Source of the DNA: Paraburkholderia caffeinilytica
Lineage (GTDB): Bacteria; Pseudomonadota; Gammaproteobacteria; Burkholderiales; Burkholderiaceae
Direction: 5' to 3'
Length of the DNA: 64,000 bases
Assembly (NCBI RefSeq): GCF_003368325.1
Contig: NZ_CP031467.1
Span: 496,001 to 560,000, forward strand
Shown here: positions 55,102 to 64,000 of the stretch, in pieces
Layout: the number at the start of each line of letters is the position of its first letter
How positions within the stretch are numbered: position 1 is the first letter of the stretch
Notes under the pieces: generated by a model
Databases searched by the model: none
What the model saw: the letters and a program-made list of their open reading frames with translations, nothing else
What the model was told of the DNA's origin: nothing
Program-made: the position numbers and the translations under genes

Positions 55102-56418
55102 TCAGCGGTCGATTGGCTCATGGAAGGTTTCCTTCACTAGCAGCACGCAAACAAACGAGATGACGGCCGCTGCCACGACGTACCACGACACCGACATCGA
55201 GTTTCCGCTTCGCGCGACCAGCCAGGCTGCAACCAGTGGCGTCGGCGCGCTCGAAATGATTCCGGACAACTGGTAGGCTGTAGACGCGCCGCTGAAGCGA
55301 TAGCGGGTCGGATACTGCTCGGCATAGATCACGCCGTGCAGCGAGCCGGTCGATGCATGGCCGATCCCAAGACCGAGCGCAAGCGCGACGGTGATGAGAA
55401 GGGGATTGCCGGTATCGAGCAACCAGAAGAACGGAAACGCGTAAGCCGCAAAGAAGACCGCGCCGAAGCCGTAGACCACCTTGCGGCCAACCTGGTCGGA
55501 GAGCCAGCCAAACACCGGCTGCATGGCGAGATCGACGGCAGCAGCCACGAGCAGCCCGCTCGACGCGACGCTGCGCGGAAGATGCAGCGTGCTCGTGATG
55601 TAGGTCAGTGCATAGACCGTGATGAGGAAATAGCCGACGTTCGCGACGGTCTGAAAGAAAACCATGATGAGCGTTTTCAGCTTCTCGTTCTGCCAGACCT
55701 CGAGCAGTGGAATGCGTGCGACGTTTCCAGATGCCTTCACCTTCTCAAAGTTTGGCGGTTCACTCACCTGCAGTCGGATATACATGCCCACTGCGAGCAA
55801 CGCGAGGCTGAATACGAAAGGCAGTCGCCATCCCCATGTGAAGAACTGCGCGTCGGGCAGGCTGGATACGAGTGCGAATGCGCCGGTAGAGACCAGCAGT
55901 CCCGCCGGAACACCCATCTGCATCGTCGCGCCGAAGAGACCGCGCCGTCCTGCTGGCGCATGTTCGACCGACATCAACGCAGCGCCGCCCCATTCACCAC
56001 CCAGCGCGAATCCCTGGACGATCCGAAGCAGGATCAGCAGTCCCGGGGCCCAGTATCCCGCTATGGCATACGACGGCAGGAATCCGATCGCCGCCGTGCA
56101 TAGCCCCATCACGAGCAACGTAAAAATCAGCATCTTCTTGCGACCGACGCGATCGCCGAAATGGCCGATGACCATACCGCCAAGTGGACGCAACACGAAC
56201 GCGACAGCGAACGATGCCATCGACGCGAGGGTGGCGAACTCAGGCGTCAACTGGCTGAAGAATACCTTCGGAAACACCAGAGCCGCTGCGGTACCGTACA
56301 GGAAGTAGTCGTACCACTCCACCGTCGTGCCGATAAACGAGCTGAACGCCGCTCGTGTGGACGAGGAACGCGACTCGCGCGCTATGTCGTCCGTGGTTGC
56401 TTCCAGATTTGCACTCAT
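55102..56418 (-). CDS. MFS permease, metabolite:H+ symporter (MHS) family
   Basis: 438 residues, 12 membrane segments. ASFIGTTVEWYDYFLYGTAAALVFPKVFF-type N-terminus (here SSFIGTTVEWYDYFLYG), RPLGGMVIGHFGDRVGRKKML and RIVQGFALGGEWGGAALM are the MHS signatures seen in ShiA, KgtP, ProP and similar carriers of organic acids and zwitterions. The ATG at 56418 follows GGAG. Placed inside the DUF4392/SelA-like operon, it is the likely importer of the pathway substrate. Confidence 0.9.
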   Translation of the reverse strand: MSANLEATTDDIARESRSSSTRAAFSSFIGTTVEWYDYFLYGTAAALVFPKVFFSQLTPEFATLASMASFAVAFVLRPLGGMVIGHFGDRVGRKKMLIFTLLVMGLCTAAIGFLPSYAIAGYWAPGLLILLRIVQGFALGGEWGGAALMSVEHAPAGRRGLFGATMQMGVPAGLLVSTGAFALVSSLPDAQFFTWGWRLPFVFSLALLAVGMYIRLQVSEPPNFEKVKASGNVARIPLLEVWQNEKLKTLIMVFFQTVANVGYFLITVYALTYITSTLHLPRSVASSGLLVAAAVDLAMQPVFGWLSDQVGRKVVYGFGAVFFAAYAFPFFWLLDTGNPLLITVALALGLGIGHASTGSLHGVIYAEQYPTRYRFSGASTAYQLSGIISSAPTPLVAAWLVARSGNSMSVSWYVVAAAVISFVCVLLVKETFHEPIDR

Positions 56419-56506
56419 GTTCCACTCCAGACCCGTTGCTTCATGTGGCCGGCTGGTGGCCCAGTCCGCTACAAGCTGGCCGGGCCATCTCGGCATAGTG
56501 TCGTCG

Positions 56507-58003
56507 TCAGACGTTAATCGTCACGCTCTTACGCGACGTGTAGGCCTCGAGTGCGCCTTCGATCGAGTACTCCGCACCGATCCCACTCTGCTTCGCGCCG
56601 CCGTACGACATCCCCGGAATCTGCCCGCCTGCGCGGTTTACCTGCAACCAGCCCGCGTCGATCTCAGTCGTGGCTTTCAGAGCCGTCGTGACGTCGTTGG
56701 TGAAAACGTAGGCGGCAAGGCCGTAGACGGTGTCGTTTGCCCAGCGAATGACCTCTTCCTCGTCGGACCAGGGAATCGCAACCAATACCGGACCGAATAC
56801 TTCCTCCCGCGCGACGCGCCAACTGTTGTCCACGCCTGAGAAAATGACCGGTTCCGGGAAGAAGCCCTTCGCCTCCTCGACTGCCGGTGGCAGCGAACCG
56901 GTCAGGACCGTAGCCCCCGCGTCGATCGCTTCCTTGATGAACGCGCGCACTTCCGAATAGCGTTCGGCGTTGACGATCGCGCCGATATCGTTCGATTCGT
57001 CGAGCGAATCGCCGATCTTCAGCTCCTTGACCTTCGCGACGAGCTTCGTCATGACGACGTCCCACACGTTCTTGTGCACGTACAGACGCGAGCCAGCAGT
57101 ACAAGACTGCCCCTGACGCGCAAAACGCATCGCGTTGATGATGCCGGTCACCGTCGCGTCGACGTATTCGGGTGTTGCCGCGTCCGGATACACGATGCAC
57201 GGACTCTTGCCGCCGAGTTCCAGCGTGGCGTGACCGATGCGATCGGCTACTGCGTGACCGACCAGCTTGCCCACTTCGAGCGAACCGGTGAACGACACCT
57301 TCGCGACATCGACATGCGCAGCGAGCGGCGCGCCCGCATCGATACCGGTACCCGTCACCACGTTGAACACGCCGGCCGGGAACAGACCCGTCGCCAGTTC
57401 GGCGATCTTGATGACGGCAAGCGGCGCGTCTTCGGCGGGCTTCAACACCAACGTGTTGCCGGTACCGAGGGCCATGCCGATCTTCACAGCCGCGAGCACC
57501 ACAGGCGAGTTCCATGGAATGATCGCGCCGACCACGCCGAGCGGCTCGCGCGTGGAATAGCTGAAAAGGCCCGGACCTAGCGGCAGCGTTTCACCCTTTT
57601 GTTCCGCCATCACACCGCCGTAATACCGCAGCACTTCCGCTGCGCCCAGCACTTCGGGGCGGCTCTGCGTGCGAAGCGCGTTGCCGCTCTCGGCGGCGAG
57701 CACACGGGCGATTTCCTCAGCATGAGCCGTCACACGATTGCCCAATTCCGTCAGCAATGCGCCGCGCGCGCGAGACGCCAGGCGCCGCCATGCCGGAAAG
57801 GCGGCACGTGCCGCTGCCACTGCAGCGCTCACGTCCGTCGCGTCGCTTGCGCCGATAGTGGCAAGTCTCTCGCGGCGCGACGGATTCTCCACATCGAGGG
57901 TATTGCCGTTGGCGGGTACACGCCACTCGTTGTCGATCAATAGGCCCGTAATCCCCGCCTTCGGCAGTACGACTTCAGGAGCGACGGTATCGGTGCGAGA
58001 GTT
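56507..58003 (-). CDS. NAD(P)-dependent aldehyde dehydrogenase
   Basis: 498 residues of the ALDH superfamily. Rossmann strand IIPWNSPVVLAAVKIGMALGTGNTLVLKP (cofactor site), general-base E262 in LELGGKSP, and nucleophile C301 in ARQGQSCTAGSRLYVH; EVFGPV follows. The GTG at 58003 has GAGG seven bases upstream; an ATG at 58033 overlapping the previous stop has no ribosome site. The E to C interval (39) is slightly longer than usual. Substrate aldehyde unknown; context suggests a semialdehyde. Confidence 0.9.
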   Translation of the reverse strand, partial: NSRTDTVAPEVVLPKAGITGLLIDNEWRVPANGNTLDVENPSRRERLATIGASDATDVSAAVAAARAAFPAWRRLASRARGALLTELGNRVTAHAEEIARVLAAESGNALRTQSRPEVLGAAEVLRYYGGVMAEQKGETLPLGPGLFSYSTREPLGVVGAIIPWNSPVVLAAVKIGMALGTGNTLVLKPAEDAPLAVIKIAELATGLFPAGVFNVVTGTGIDAGAPLAAHVDVAKVSFTGSLEVGKLVGHAVADRIGHATLELGGKSPCIVYPDAATPEYVDATVTGIINAMRFARQGQSCTAGSRLYVHKNVWDVVMTKLVAKVKELKIGDSLDESNDIGAIVNAERYSEVRAFIKEAIDAGATVLTGSLPPAVEEAKGFFPEPVIFSGVDNSWRVAREEVFGPVLVAIPWSDEEEVIRWANDTVYGLAAYVFTNDVTTALKATTEIDAGWLQVNRAGGQIPGMSYGGAKQSGIGAEYSIEGALEAYTSRKSVTINV

Positions 58004-58029
58004 CACTATGATTCCTCGTGTTGAATGTG

Positions 58030-58920
58030 TCATTGCGCTGCGGGCAAGCTCAGACGAACGCCGAGCAGTTCTTCATAAATTTCGTTGACGCTCGTCGAGT
58101 CCTTGCCGCCGAGCCCCTTGGCACGCGCCGCGTTATAGGTCTGCAGAACAAGTTGACCGAGCGGCATCGGTAGATTCGAGAACTCGTCGAGGCACAGCTT
58201 GACGTCCTTGTGCATCAGGTCGATCGCGAAGTTTGCCGGGCGTTCGGCCGTGAACAGCGTCTTCGGCAGATAGTCGAGCATCTTGCTGCCAGCGAGGCCA
58301 GCGGTCAGCACGTCGCACAGCACGTCGAGCTTCGCCCCGGCCTTCACGCTCGCCGTGAGCACTTCGCCGAGCGCTACCGTGTTGATCGCGGTCAGCAGGT
58401 TGTGCGAGAGCTTCGTCAACTGGCCCGCGCCCGTGTCGCCGCAATGCACGACACGGCCCGCGAGCACGTCGAAAATCGGTTTGAGCTGTTCGATGACCGA
58501 AGCCGGGCCGCCTACCATCAGCACCAGCTTGCCGTTCTCCGCGCCGGCAACGCCGCCGCTCACCGGCGAGTCGAGGAAGGCGACATGCTTTTGCGCGGCG
58601 GCAGCAGCGATTTCTTTCGTCGTAGCCGGATCGACCGTACTGAAGTCGACGATGACAGCACCTTGCGCAGCAGTCTTGAGAACACCGTCCTCACCAGTCA
58701 CCGCATCGCGCAGTGTCTTCGGGCTCGGCAGGCTCAGTAGAATGCGCTCGGCGTCGAGCGCCGCATCGGCCGGGCTCGTAGCCGCCGCCGCGCCCTTCGA
58801 TACAAGCGCGTCCACTGCTGCCTGACTCGGATCGAACACACGTACCTGATGGCCTGCGACGACAAGGCGAGCAGCCATCCGGCTACCCATTCGACCCACG
58901 CCGATAAATGCAACCTTCAT
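58030..58920 (-). CDS. 3-Hydroxyisobutyrate dehydrogenase-like NAD(P)-dependent oxidoreductase
   Basis: 296-residue beta-hydroxyacid dehydrogenase. Rossmann GVGRMGSRMA (residues 7-16), the substrate motif DSPVSGGVAGAENG near 117-130, and the catalytic lysine in GAGQLTKLSHNLL. Family members oxidise 3-hydroxyisobutyrate, or reduce tartronate or succinate semialdehydes. GGAGG precedes the ATG. First gene of the leftward operon 58920-51702, divergent from the LysR gene, and 26 bp before the ALDH gene; the two could pass an aldehyde directly. Confidence 0.9.
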   Translation of the reverse strand: MKVAFIGVGRMGSRMAARLVVAGHQVRVFDPSQAAVDALVSKGAAAATSPADAALDAERILLSLPSPKTLRDAVTGEDGVLKTAAQGAVIVDFSTVDPATTKEIAAAAAQKHVAFLDSPVSGGVAGAENGKLVLMVGGPASVIEQLKPIFDVLAGRVVHCGDTGAGQLTKLSHNLLTAINTVALGEVLTASVKAGAKLDVLCDVLTAGLAGSKMLDYLPKTLFTAERPANFAIDLMHKDVKLCLDEFSNLPMPLGQLVLQTYNAARAKGLGGKDSTSVNEIYEELLGVRLSLPAAQ

Positions 58921-59054
58921 TCGAATTTCCCTCCAACGGATTCAAGTGAGTGGAACTGTGACGCCGAATCACCGCCGAGCTGGTTGGCAAATCGTTTGGC
59001 GTCCTCTTGGTGTGACTATAGAAAGACAAAACAAGAAAAAAAAGACGACACTTT

Positions 59055-59084
59055 TTGACGGTATGCGTAAGTTTTATTTACTAT
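59055..59084 (+). promoter_or_regulatory. Candidate promoter of the LysR gene in the divergent intergenic region
   Basis: TTGACG at 59055-59060, then 18 bases, then TACTAT at 59079-59084, about 25 bp before the LysR ATG. The 188-bp region also holds a run of nine purines/As (59035-59043), TTCGAA at about 59086-59091 and a leftward TATAGT near 59015-59020 for the operon. LysR usually binds such shared regions. Confidence 0.45.
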
Positions 59085-59108
59085 TCGAAGATACCGAACG
59101 GAGTCGCC

Positions 59109-60014
59109 ATGCTGAATCTCAGCCGTTTGCATCTCCTGCACGAGCTGTCTGTTCTCGGCACTGTCTCGGCAGTTGCCGAAGCGGTCCACCTCACGCGACC
59201 AGCCGTGTCGCAGCAGCTCGCGCTGCTTGAAGAGGAGCTCGAAACAGTGCTCATCGAACGCTCCGGCAGAGGCGTGCAACTCACGCCAGCAGGGCGCCGT
59301 CTCGTCGCGAGGTCGACGGATCTCTTCCAGATCGTGGAAGAGATCGAAGCGGAAGTAGCAGCGGCCAACGTGGAAGTGAGCGGTGAAGTACGGATTTCGG
59401 CATTCGGCTCGCTCGCCAGTAGCGTCGTGCCGCTCGCGATCAGGCAATTGCTGGAAGATCACCCGCGGCTCAACGTGATCTTCACGGAGCTGGAGCCGGC
59501 AGAAGGCTTGCGCGCAGCGGCAGCAAAGCAAACCGACCTGGCGATCGTGGACGATCTTGTTAGCGCGGAGGCACTGGCCAATGTGCTGGAATTCCGGCCG
59601 CTGTGCGTCGATCATTTCGACGCCGTGGTGTCGGCAAACCACAAACTGGCCGGACGCAAGTCAATCCAGTTGCCCGACCTCGCGCATGAGCGTTGGGCAC
59701 TGAACCAATCGGCGGCCGCGTATCACGCCTTCATTCTCAATGCGTGCTATGCCGGCGGCTTTACGCCGAAGGTCACCACCAGTAGCCGCAACATGGCGGT
59801 CACTCTCGAAATGGTTCGAACCGGTTGTACGGTCGCCGTACTCCCACGCCTCGCGTTACGGCAGGCAGAAAAGGATCCCGACTTCGCCGTGATTCCAATC
59901 GATCCGGTTCTCAATCGACGTGTCTTCGTCGCTCTGCCGAAGGGCAGCGCGAAACGGCCTGCAGTAGCGGCCGTGCTCGATGCGCTCACTATCGCAGCGA
60001 GCGAACCCGAATAG
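59109..60014 (+). CDS. LysR-family transcriptional regulator
   Basis: 301 residues. HTH in LHLLHELSVLGTVSAVAEAVHLTRPAVSQQLALLEEELETVLIERSGRGVQLTPAG (residues 6-62, read here as one winged HTH), then a substrate-binding domain from about residue 88 (VSGEVRISAFGSLASS). The ATG at 59109 is preferred; the frame is open 18 codons upstream. Divergent from the HIBDH-ALDH-MHS-DUF4392-SelA-like operon, which it most probably controls in response to a pathway intermediate. Convergent with the chemoreceptor gene. Confidence 0.92.
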   Translation: MLNLSRLHLLHELSVLGTVSAVAEAVHLTRPAVSQQLALLEEELETVLIERSGRGVQLTPAGRRLVARSTDLFQIVEEIEAEVAAANVEVSGEVRISAFGSLASSVVPLAIRQLLEDHPRLNVIFTELEPAEGLRAAAAKQTDLAIVDDLVSAEALANVLEFRPLCVDHFDAVVSANHKLAGRKSIQLPDLAHERWALNQSAAAYHAFILNACYAGGFTPKVTTSSRNMAVTLEMVRTGCTVAVLPRLALRQAEKDPDFAVIPIDPVLNRRVFVALPKGSAKRPAVAAVLDALTIAASEPE

Positions 60015-60132
60015 TGTTGCCTGCGCGTCCGCGGGGACCAGCGCCGTGGGTAACCGATACTCCGTCCCAATAGCCTTATCGGCTCACATCCGTAGCTCGT
60101 CGCCGCGCACCGATCCGCTTTCGGGTGCCGTT

Positions 60133-61770
60133 CTACGCGGCATCCAGAACCCGCCTGAGCGATGGCGAGGCCCGTTGTAAAGCGGTATCGACTGGTTCCG
60201 AGGCTAATCCCGCGACCTCCGGAAGCCGGAATACAGACACCGCATGCTTCAATTCCGCCGCCTGCTGTTCCTGAGATTGCGCGGCCGCGCCAGCCTCCTC
60301 GACCAGGGCTGCATTGTGCTGCGTGACCTCATCCATTTGTGTAACCGCGAGGCTGATCTGTTCGATTCCTCGGCTCTGCTCTTCGGACGCCGCGGTAATT
60401 TCGCTCACGATGTCCGATACCTGCCGGGTCGCCTGCCTGACGCGGTCGACGGTTTCGCCAACCTCGGCCGCTTGTTGCGACCCGCTCTGGATCAATGCGA
60501 CCGATGAGCCAATCAGATCCTTGATCTCGCGCGCCGCAGTAGCTGAGCGTTGCGCGAGGCTACGCACTTCCGCGGCCACTACCGCGAACCCGCGACCCTG
60601 CTCGCCGGCTCGAGCCGCCTCGACGGCCGCATTGAGCGCAAGGATATTGGTCTGGAAGGCAATGCCTTCAATGATGCCGGTGATGTCGGAAATCTGGCCG
60701 GAACTGCTGCTGATCTTCCCGATCGTGCCGATCATGCTTCGCACCGCTTCATTGCCTGCGTCGGCCAGGCTTGTCGCGCGTGTCGCGAGGACATTGGCCT
60801 GTCGGGCGTTGTCGGTGTTCTGTATGACAGTCTGCGTCAGTTGCGTCATGCTGGCCGCAGTCTGTTCGAGAGAAGCCGCCTGCTCTTCGGTGCGCACCGA
60901 AAGATTCAGGTTGCCGCTCGCAATCTCTCGAGCGCTAAGGTCGATCGATTCCGCACTGCGATTGATCGCTCCTACGATTTCGATCAGGTTGACCTGCATT
61001 TTGCGAAGCGACGCGCTGAGCCTCCCAGTCTCGGTAGAGGCCGCGCCGCTATCGATTCGCTCCGTCAGATCACCAGACGCCAGATGTTCCATCACGCCCA
61101 CCACGACCGTGAGCGGCTGCGTCACTTTTTCCCGCAATACCCAGACCGAACCGCCAGCGAGCACCAACGATAGAGCGAGCGCGCCCATCAGCATGCCGCG
61201 CACGAACATCGCCTGGCGTCGCGCCGAATTGAACAAATCCGATGCACGCGCCTTACGCGCTGATACGACCGTATCCAGCGACTTGTCGAGCTTCGCGAAC
61301 GTGGGATCCATTGGTCCTGCCACGAGCGCACGGTACTTCACCAGGTCGCCCGCTTTCAAGGCCTGTGCCGCCGGCGTCAATACGTTATCGAACACATCTG
61401 CGTATGCGTTGGCCACGGCCGCGTCCGTCTCGCTCTGCGTTGCCACCGGCACCATGTCCCGATAGCGGTTCCACGACGCGCGGGCCGATTCGAGCAACGA
61501 CCGGCCGTCGCCGAGCGATGCGTTCGAGGCATCCAGTTCACCGTTACCGAAGTGCCGGTCGCATGCGTCGAAGGCCGCCCGCGCGCGCAGCAGCGCGGAC
61601 CAGCTCGTTGTCAAGGCATCGGCGGATAGCATGTCGGCCTGCGCGACAGACAACGACTCGTTACTGACCGACAGCGCGCGCATGCTGCCCACGCCAACCA
61701 GCATTAACAGACTGACGAGTACCGCGACGACGAACAGAAGACTGGTCCTGATCGACACGTTGGCAAACAT
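60133..61770 (-). CDS. Methyl-accepting chemotaxis protein with Tar-type sensor domain
   Basis: 545 residues. TM1 at about 8-30; periplasmic four-helix domain at 31-188 of the Tar homologue kind; TM2 at about 190-212; HAMP ([28 protein letters not shown]); and the signalling hairpin [40 protein letters not shown] near 390-430. R62 and R64 in [10 protein letters not shown] lie where Tar/Tsr have the carboxylate-binding Arg64, which hints at an amino-acid ligand (inference). No C-terminal NWETF tail. It is 55 bp after the class V PLP enzyme gene in the same direction. Confidence 0.92.
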   Translation of the reverse strand: MFANVSIRTSLLFVVAVLVSLLMLVGVGSMRALSVSNESLSVAQADMLSADALTTSWSALLRARAAFDACDRHFGNGELDASNASLGDGRSLLESARASWNRYRDMVPVATQSETDAAVANAYADVFDNVLTPAAQALKAGDLVKYRALVAGPMDPTFAKLDKSLDTVVSARKARASDLFNSARRQAMFVRGMLMGALALSLVLAGGSVWVLREKVTQPLTVVVGVMEHLASGDLTERIDSGAASTETGRLSASLRKMQVNLIEIVGAINRSAESIDLSAREIASGNLNLSVRTEEQAASLEQTAASMTQLTQTVIQNTDNARQANVLATRATSLADAGNEAVRSMIGTIGKISSSSGQISDITGIIEGIAFQTNILALNAAVEAARAGEQGRGFAVVAAEVRSLAQRSATAAREIKDLIGSSVALIQSGSQQAAEVGETVDRVRQATRQVSDIVSEITAASEEQSRGIEQISLAVTQMDEVTQHNAALVEEAGAAAQSQEQQAAELKHAVSVFRLPEVAGLASEPVDTALQRASPSLRRVLDAA

Positions 61771-61825
61771 GGCATTGGCCCCTTTGTTTTTGTTGGCGAG
61801 GGTACGTCTCCGCGCACGGTCCGCA

Positions 61826-63004
61826 TCAACCAGCAGCGTGTGCCGGCACCGTTCGCAGTGCGACGATGCCTTTTCGGATGATCTCGATGACGCGATCGAC
61901 GTCGGCCGGCGTATTGAACATGGCGAACGAAATGCGGACGCCGCCACGTTCCGGCGACACCCGAACTCCTTCGCGGGTGAGGTAGTCGAACCATGGCTGG
62001 ACAGGCAGATCCAGAACATGGATATGGGAACGTGCTTCCCGCGAGCGCGGCCCGACAAGCGCTATCTCGAGTTCGTCCAGATGCGCGATCAAACGCTCAC
62101 CCAGCGCCAGCACATGCGTCTCGACGTTCGACACACCGATTTCTTCGATCAGGTCAATCGCGGCGCCAAGCGCATGCAGATCAGGCAGATTGAAATTGCC
62201 GATCTCGAAGCGACCCGCGTCCTTGCGCAGTTGCAAGTCGTCCGGCCGGGCGACATAGTCGGCAGGTGGATTCGCCAGCGCGGACATTGCCACATAGGCT
62301 GGTTGCATCTCGTCGAGTCCGTTCTTCACGTACAGGATGCCGAGTCCCTGCGGAACGAGCAGCCCCTTGTGACAGCCCGCAGCGAGTACCGATACGCCGA
62401 GCGCCTTGACGTCGACAGGCAACACGCCGACCGACTGCATCGCGTCAACGACGAGATAGATGCCTTTCTCCTCGCACAGCCTGCCGATACTTGCGATATC
62501 GTGCCGCTGACCTGCATGAAATGTCACATGCGAAAGCGAGATCACCTTCGTCCGCTCGTCGATGAATGGCGCGAAGGTTTCCGCATCCGCAATGACGCTG
62601 TCGGAGGACAGTTGGACAAAGCGGACTTCGACGCCCTTGCGCTTCAAATTCAGCCATGCGTAGGCGTTGTTCGGATGATCGCCCTCGATCAGCAGCACGT
62701 TGTCCCCTGCCCTCAACGGTACCGCGTTGGCGGCGATGTTCAACCCCTCGGACGTGTTCTTCGTGAACGCGATTTCGCATGGCTCCGCATTGAGAAACGC
62801 GGCGACACGCGTACGCGTCTCTTCGACACGGCGCAGCCATATCGGCTTCGGTCCCGCCATTTCGTGACCTTCCGCGTAGAACGCGTCGAGCGCCACGCGC
62901 ACTCTGGTGGCTAGTGGTGTCTGATGCGCGGAATCGAGGTACAGCATGTGGCGCGTGACGGGAAACTCGTCGCGAACTGTTTCGTGATCGAAAAGCGTGG
63001 TCAT
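61826..63004 (-). CDS. Class V PLP-dependent aminotransferase (isopenicillin-N-epimerase-like)
   Basis: 392 residues of fold type [11 protein letters not shown] at the N-terminus, [11 protein letters not shown] (PLP phosphate), D187 in VVDAMQSVG, and Schiff-base K213 in [13 protein letters not shown], followed by [12 protein letters not shown]. CefD/NifS-like; the absence of a loop cysteine with SxHK(I/L) desulfurase context argues against a cysteine desulfurase. Likely racemase, epimerase or transaminase. It lies 108 bp downstream of an amino-acid ABC transporter ATPase gene and before the chemoreceptor gene. Confidence 0.85.
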   Translation of the reverse strand: MTTLFDHETVRDEFPVTRHMLYLDSAHQTPLATRVRVALDAFYAEGHEMAGPKPIWLRRVEETRTRVAAFLNAEPCEIAFTKNTSEGLNIAANAVPLRAGDNVLLIEGDHPNNAYAWLNLKRKGVEVRFVQLSSDSVIADAETFAPFIDERTKVISLSHVTFHAGQRHDIASIGRLCEEKGIYLVVDAMQSVGVLPVDVKALGVSVLAAGCHKGLLVPQGLGILYVKNGLDEMQPAYVAMSALANPPADYVARPDDLQLRKDAGRFEIGNFNLPDLHALGAAIDLIEEIGVSNVETHVLALGERLIAHLDELEIALVGPRSREARSHIHVLDLPVQPWFDYLTREGVRVSPERGGVRISFAMFNTPADVDRVIEIIRKGIVALRTVPAHAAG

Positions 63005-63112
63005 GGGAAAATCGCGGCCAGCGCCGTGATGGAAGAAATGTTAAAAGAAACCGCGAAGTGAGACTCTCCGTGGCAGGCACGGCATTCATGAACTCGAAAA
63101 AATCTCCGCAGC

Positions 63113-63865
63113 CTAAGCCGGCGACAGGACCTGCCCCAGGAATTCGCGTACGCGCGGATGCGACGTATCTTCGAAGAATTCGTCCGGCGAGGCATCGACG
63201 ACGATCCTGCCTCCATCCACGAAAATGATTCGATCGGCAACGCGGCGCGCGAACGACATTTCATGGGTCACGCAAAGCATCGTCATGCCTTCTGTCGCAA
63301 GTGCGATCATGGTGTCCAGCACTTCCTTGACCATTTCCGGGTCGAGCGCCGACGTGGGCTCGTCGAACAGCATCACATCGGGATTCATGCATAGCGCCCG
63401 CGCGATAGCCACGCGCTGCTGCTGACCTCCCGACAGTTGCGGCGGATATTTGTCCGCCTGATTCGCAACGCGCACCTTGGTCAACAGCTTCATCGCCGTA
63501 TCGCGTGCCTGTTCCTTACTTAGACCACCCACCTTGATCGGCGCAAGCATGCAGTTGTTCAGCACCGTGTGATGTGGAAACAGGTTGAAGCTCTGAAACA
63601 CCATGCCGACGTGACGGCGAATCTCGGGCGATTTGTCGTAGCGCTGGCCCGTGCGTGCATTGCGGACGATGACTTCTCCGTCATCGACGTCTTCGAGACC
63701 GTTGATGCAACGGATCAACGTCGACTTGCCTGAGCCCGACGGGCCGCAGATCACGACCTTCTGCCCGGCGTAGACCTTCAGATCGACGTTTTGAAGCACC
63801 GTGTGCGGACCGAAGCGTTTTGTCAGCGAAGCGAGTTCGATCACTGGGGTTGATTGGGAGTCCAC
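63113..63865 (-). CDS. Polar amino-acid ABC transporter ATP-binding protein
   Basis: 250 residues of the GlnQ/HisP/ArtP type. Walker A GPSGSGKST (41-49), Q-loop GMVFQSFNLFPHHTVL, signature LSGGQQQRVAIARAL, Walker B VMLFDEPTSALDPEM and the H-loop VTHEMSFARRVADR. A GTG at 63865 follows AAGGA. Preceded by the end of a probable permease gene. Supplies the energy for uptake of a polar amino acid or amino-acid-like compound. Confidence 0.95.
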   Translation of the reverse strand: MDSQSTPVIELASLTKRFGPHTVLQNVDLKVYAGQKVVICGPSGSGKSTLIRCINGLEDVDDGEVIVRNARTGQRYDKSPEIRRHVGMVFQSFNLFPHHTVLNNCMLAPIKVGGLSKEQARDTAMKLLTKVRVANQADKYPPQLSGGQQQRVAIARALCMNPDVMLFDEPTSALDPEMVKEVLDTMIALATEGMTMLCVTHEMSFARRVADRIIFVDGGRIVVDASPDEFFEDTSHPRVREFLGQVLSPA

Positions 63866-63900
63866 GTTACGTCCTTCTCATTTCAGGGGCGGGAAGCATC

Positions 63901-64000
63901 TCAGTTCGCGGCGGTCAAGGTGGCAGCGGGCGGTAGCCGAACCTGGCCACGCAACTGGCGCCGGTGACGCAGATGATCGGCGAGTCCGGCACACACGGAA
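63901..64000 (-). CDS. C-terminal end of a probable amino-acid ABC transporter permease (partial)
   Basis: A leftward frame open from the window edge ends at a TGA at 63901. Its last residues, VCAGLADHLRHRRQLRGQV, then an Ala/Pro/Thr-rich tail ending TAAN, suit the cytoplasmic tail of a HisM/GlnP-type permease. The identification rests mainly on position, 35 bp upstream of the ATPase gene. Low certainty until the next stretch is read. Confidence 0.45.
   Translation of the reverse strand, partial: SVCAGLADHLRHRRQLRGQVRLPPAATLTAAN

Overview
The window is about 64 kb of high-GC DNA (roughly 60-65% G+C) with the gene content and order of a beta-proteobacterium of the family Burkholderiaceae, most probably Paraburkholderia. 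This assignment is an inference from gene order (smc / dapC-dapD-arsC-like-dapE-prmB; lplT-thiD; tsaB-rimI-udg-DUF1853; gltX beside Ala/Glu/Asp tRNAs), frequent GTG/TTG starts, Burkholderia-type porin and PXPV proteins, and strong GC3 bias. The bulk is core chromosome; no phage, insertion sequence, plasmid replication or CRISPR signal was found.

Layout. 1-2141: 5' end of smc and an EamA-type exporter, both leftward. 2761-9278: lysine/peptidoglycan block dapC, dapD, arsC-like, dapE, then prmB and cardiolipin synthase. 9441-18895: glutathione peroxidase, ABC-F ATPase, CoA-transferase, radA, alr, lplT-thiD. 19109-22461: leftward operon tsaB-rimI-udg-DUF1853. 22625-24963: acyl-CoA-binding protein and RhlE helicase. 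25413-31325: glyoxylate shunt (aceA, aceB) with a universal stress protein, a LysR regulator and a 2-haloacid dehalogenase-like enzyme between them. 31593-34121: GGCT-like, RraA, AraC regulator, GNAT. 34264-36569: five tRNA genes, apparently a duplicated Glu-Asp unit behind tRNA-Ala, next to gltX. 37000-45261: Tat-type lipoprotein patatin, NlpC/P60 hydrolase, yejABEF oligopeptide transporter, PXPV protein.

45262-51148 is an accessory carbohydrate cassette: a 0.9 kb non-coding region with two 8-bp tandem repeats and a near-perfect operator, then MFS permease, GH31 alpha-glycosidase and porin in one direction. The three genes cover outer-membrane entry, inner-membrane uptake and hydrolysis of an unidentified alpha-glycoside, or uptake of an anionic sugar.

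51397-64000 is the most unusual part. One leftward operon encodes a 3-hydroxyisobutyrate-dehydrogenase-like enzyme, an aldehyde dehydrogenase, an MHS-type MFS permease, a D-glutamate-cyclase-like protein (DUF4392), a SelA-like PLP enzyme and a second DUF4392 protein. It is divergent from a LysR regulator. Next to it a second leftward operon encodes an amino-acid ABC transporter, a class V (isopenicillin-N-epimerase-like) PLP enzyme and a Tar-like chemoreceptor. Together these look like a complete sensing, uptake and degradation system for an unusual amino acid whose identity the sequence does not reveal. It is the best candidate here for an undescribed pathway.
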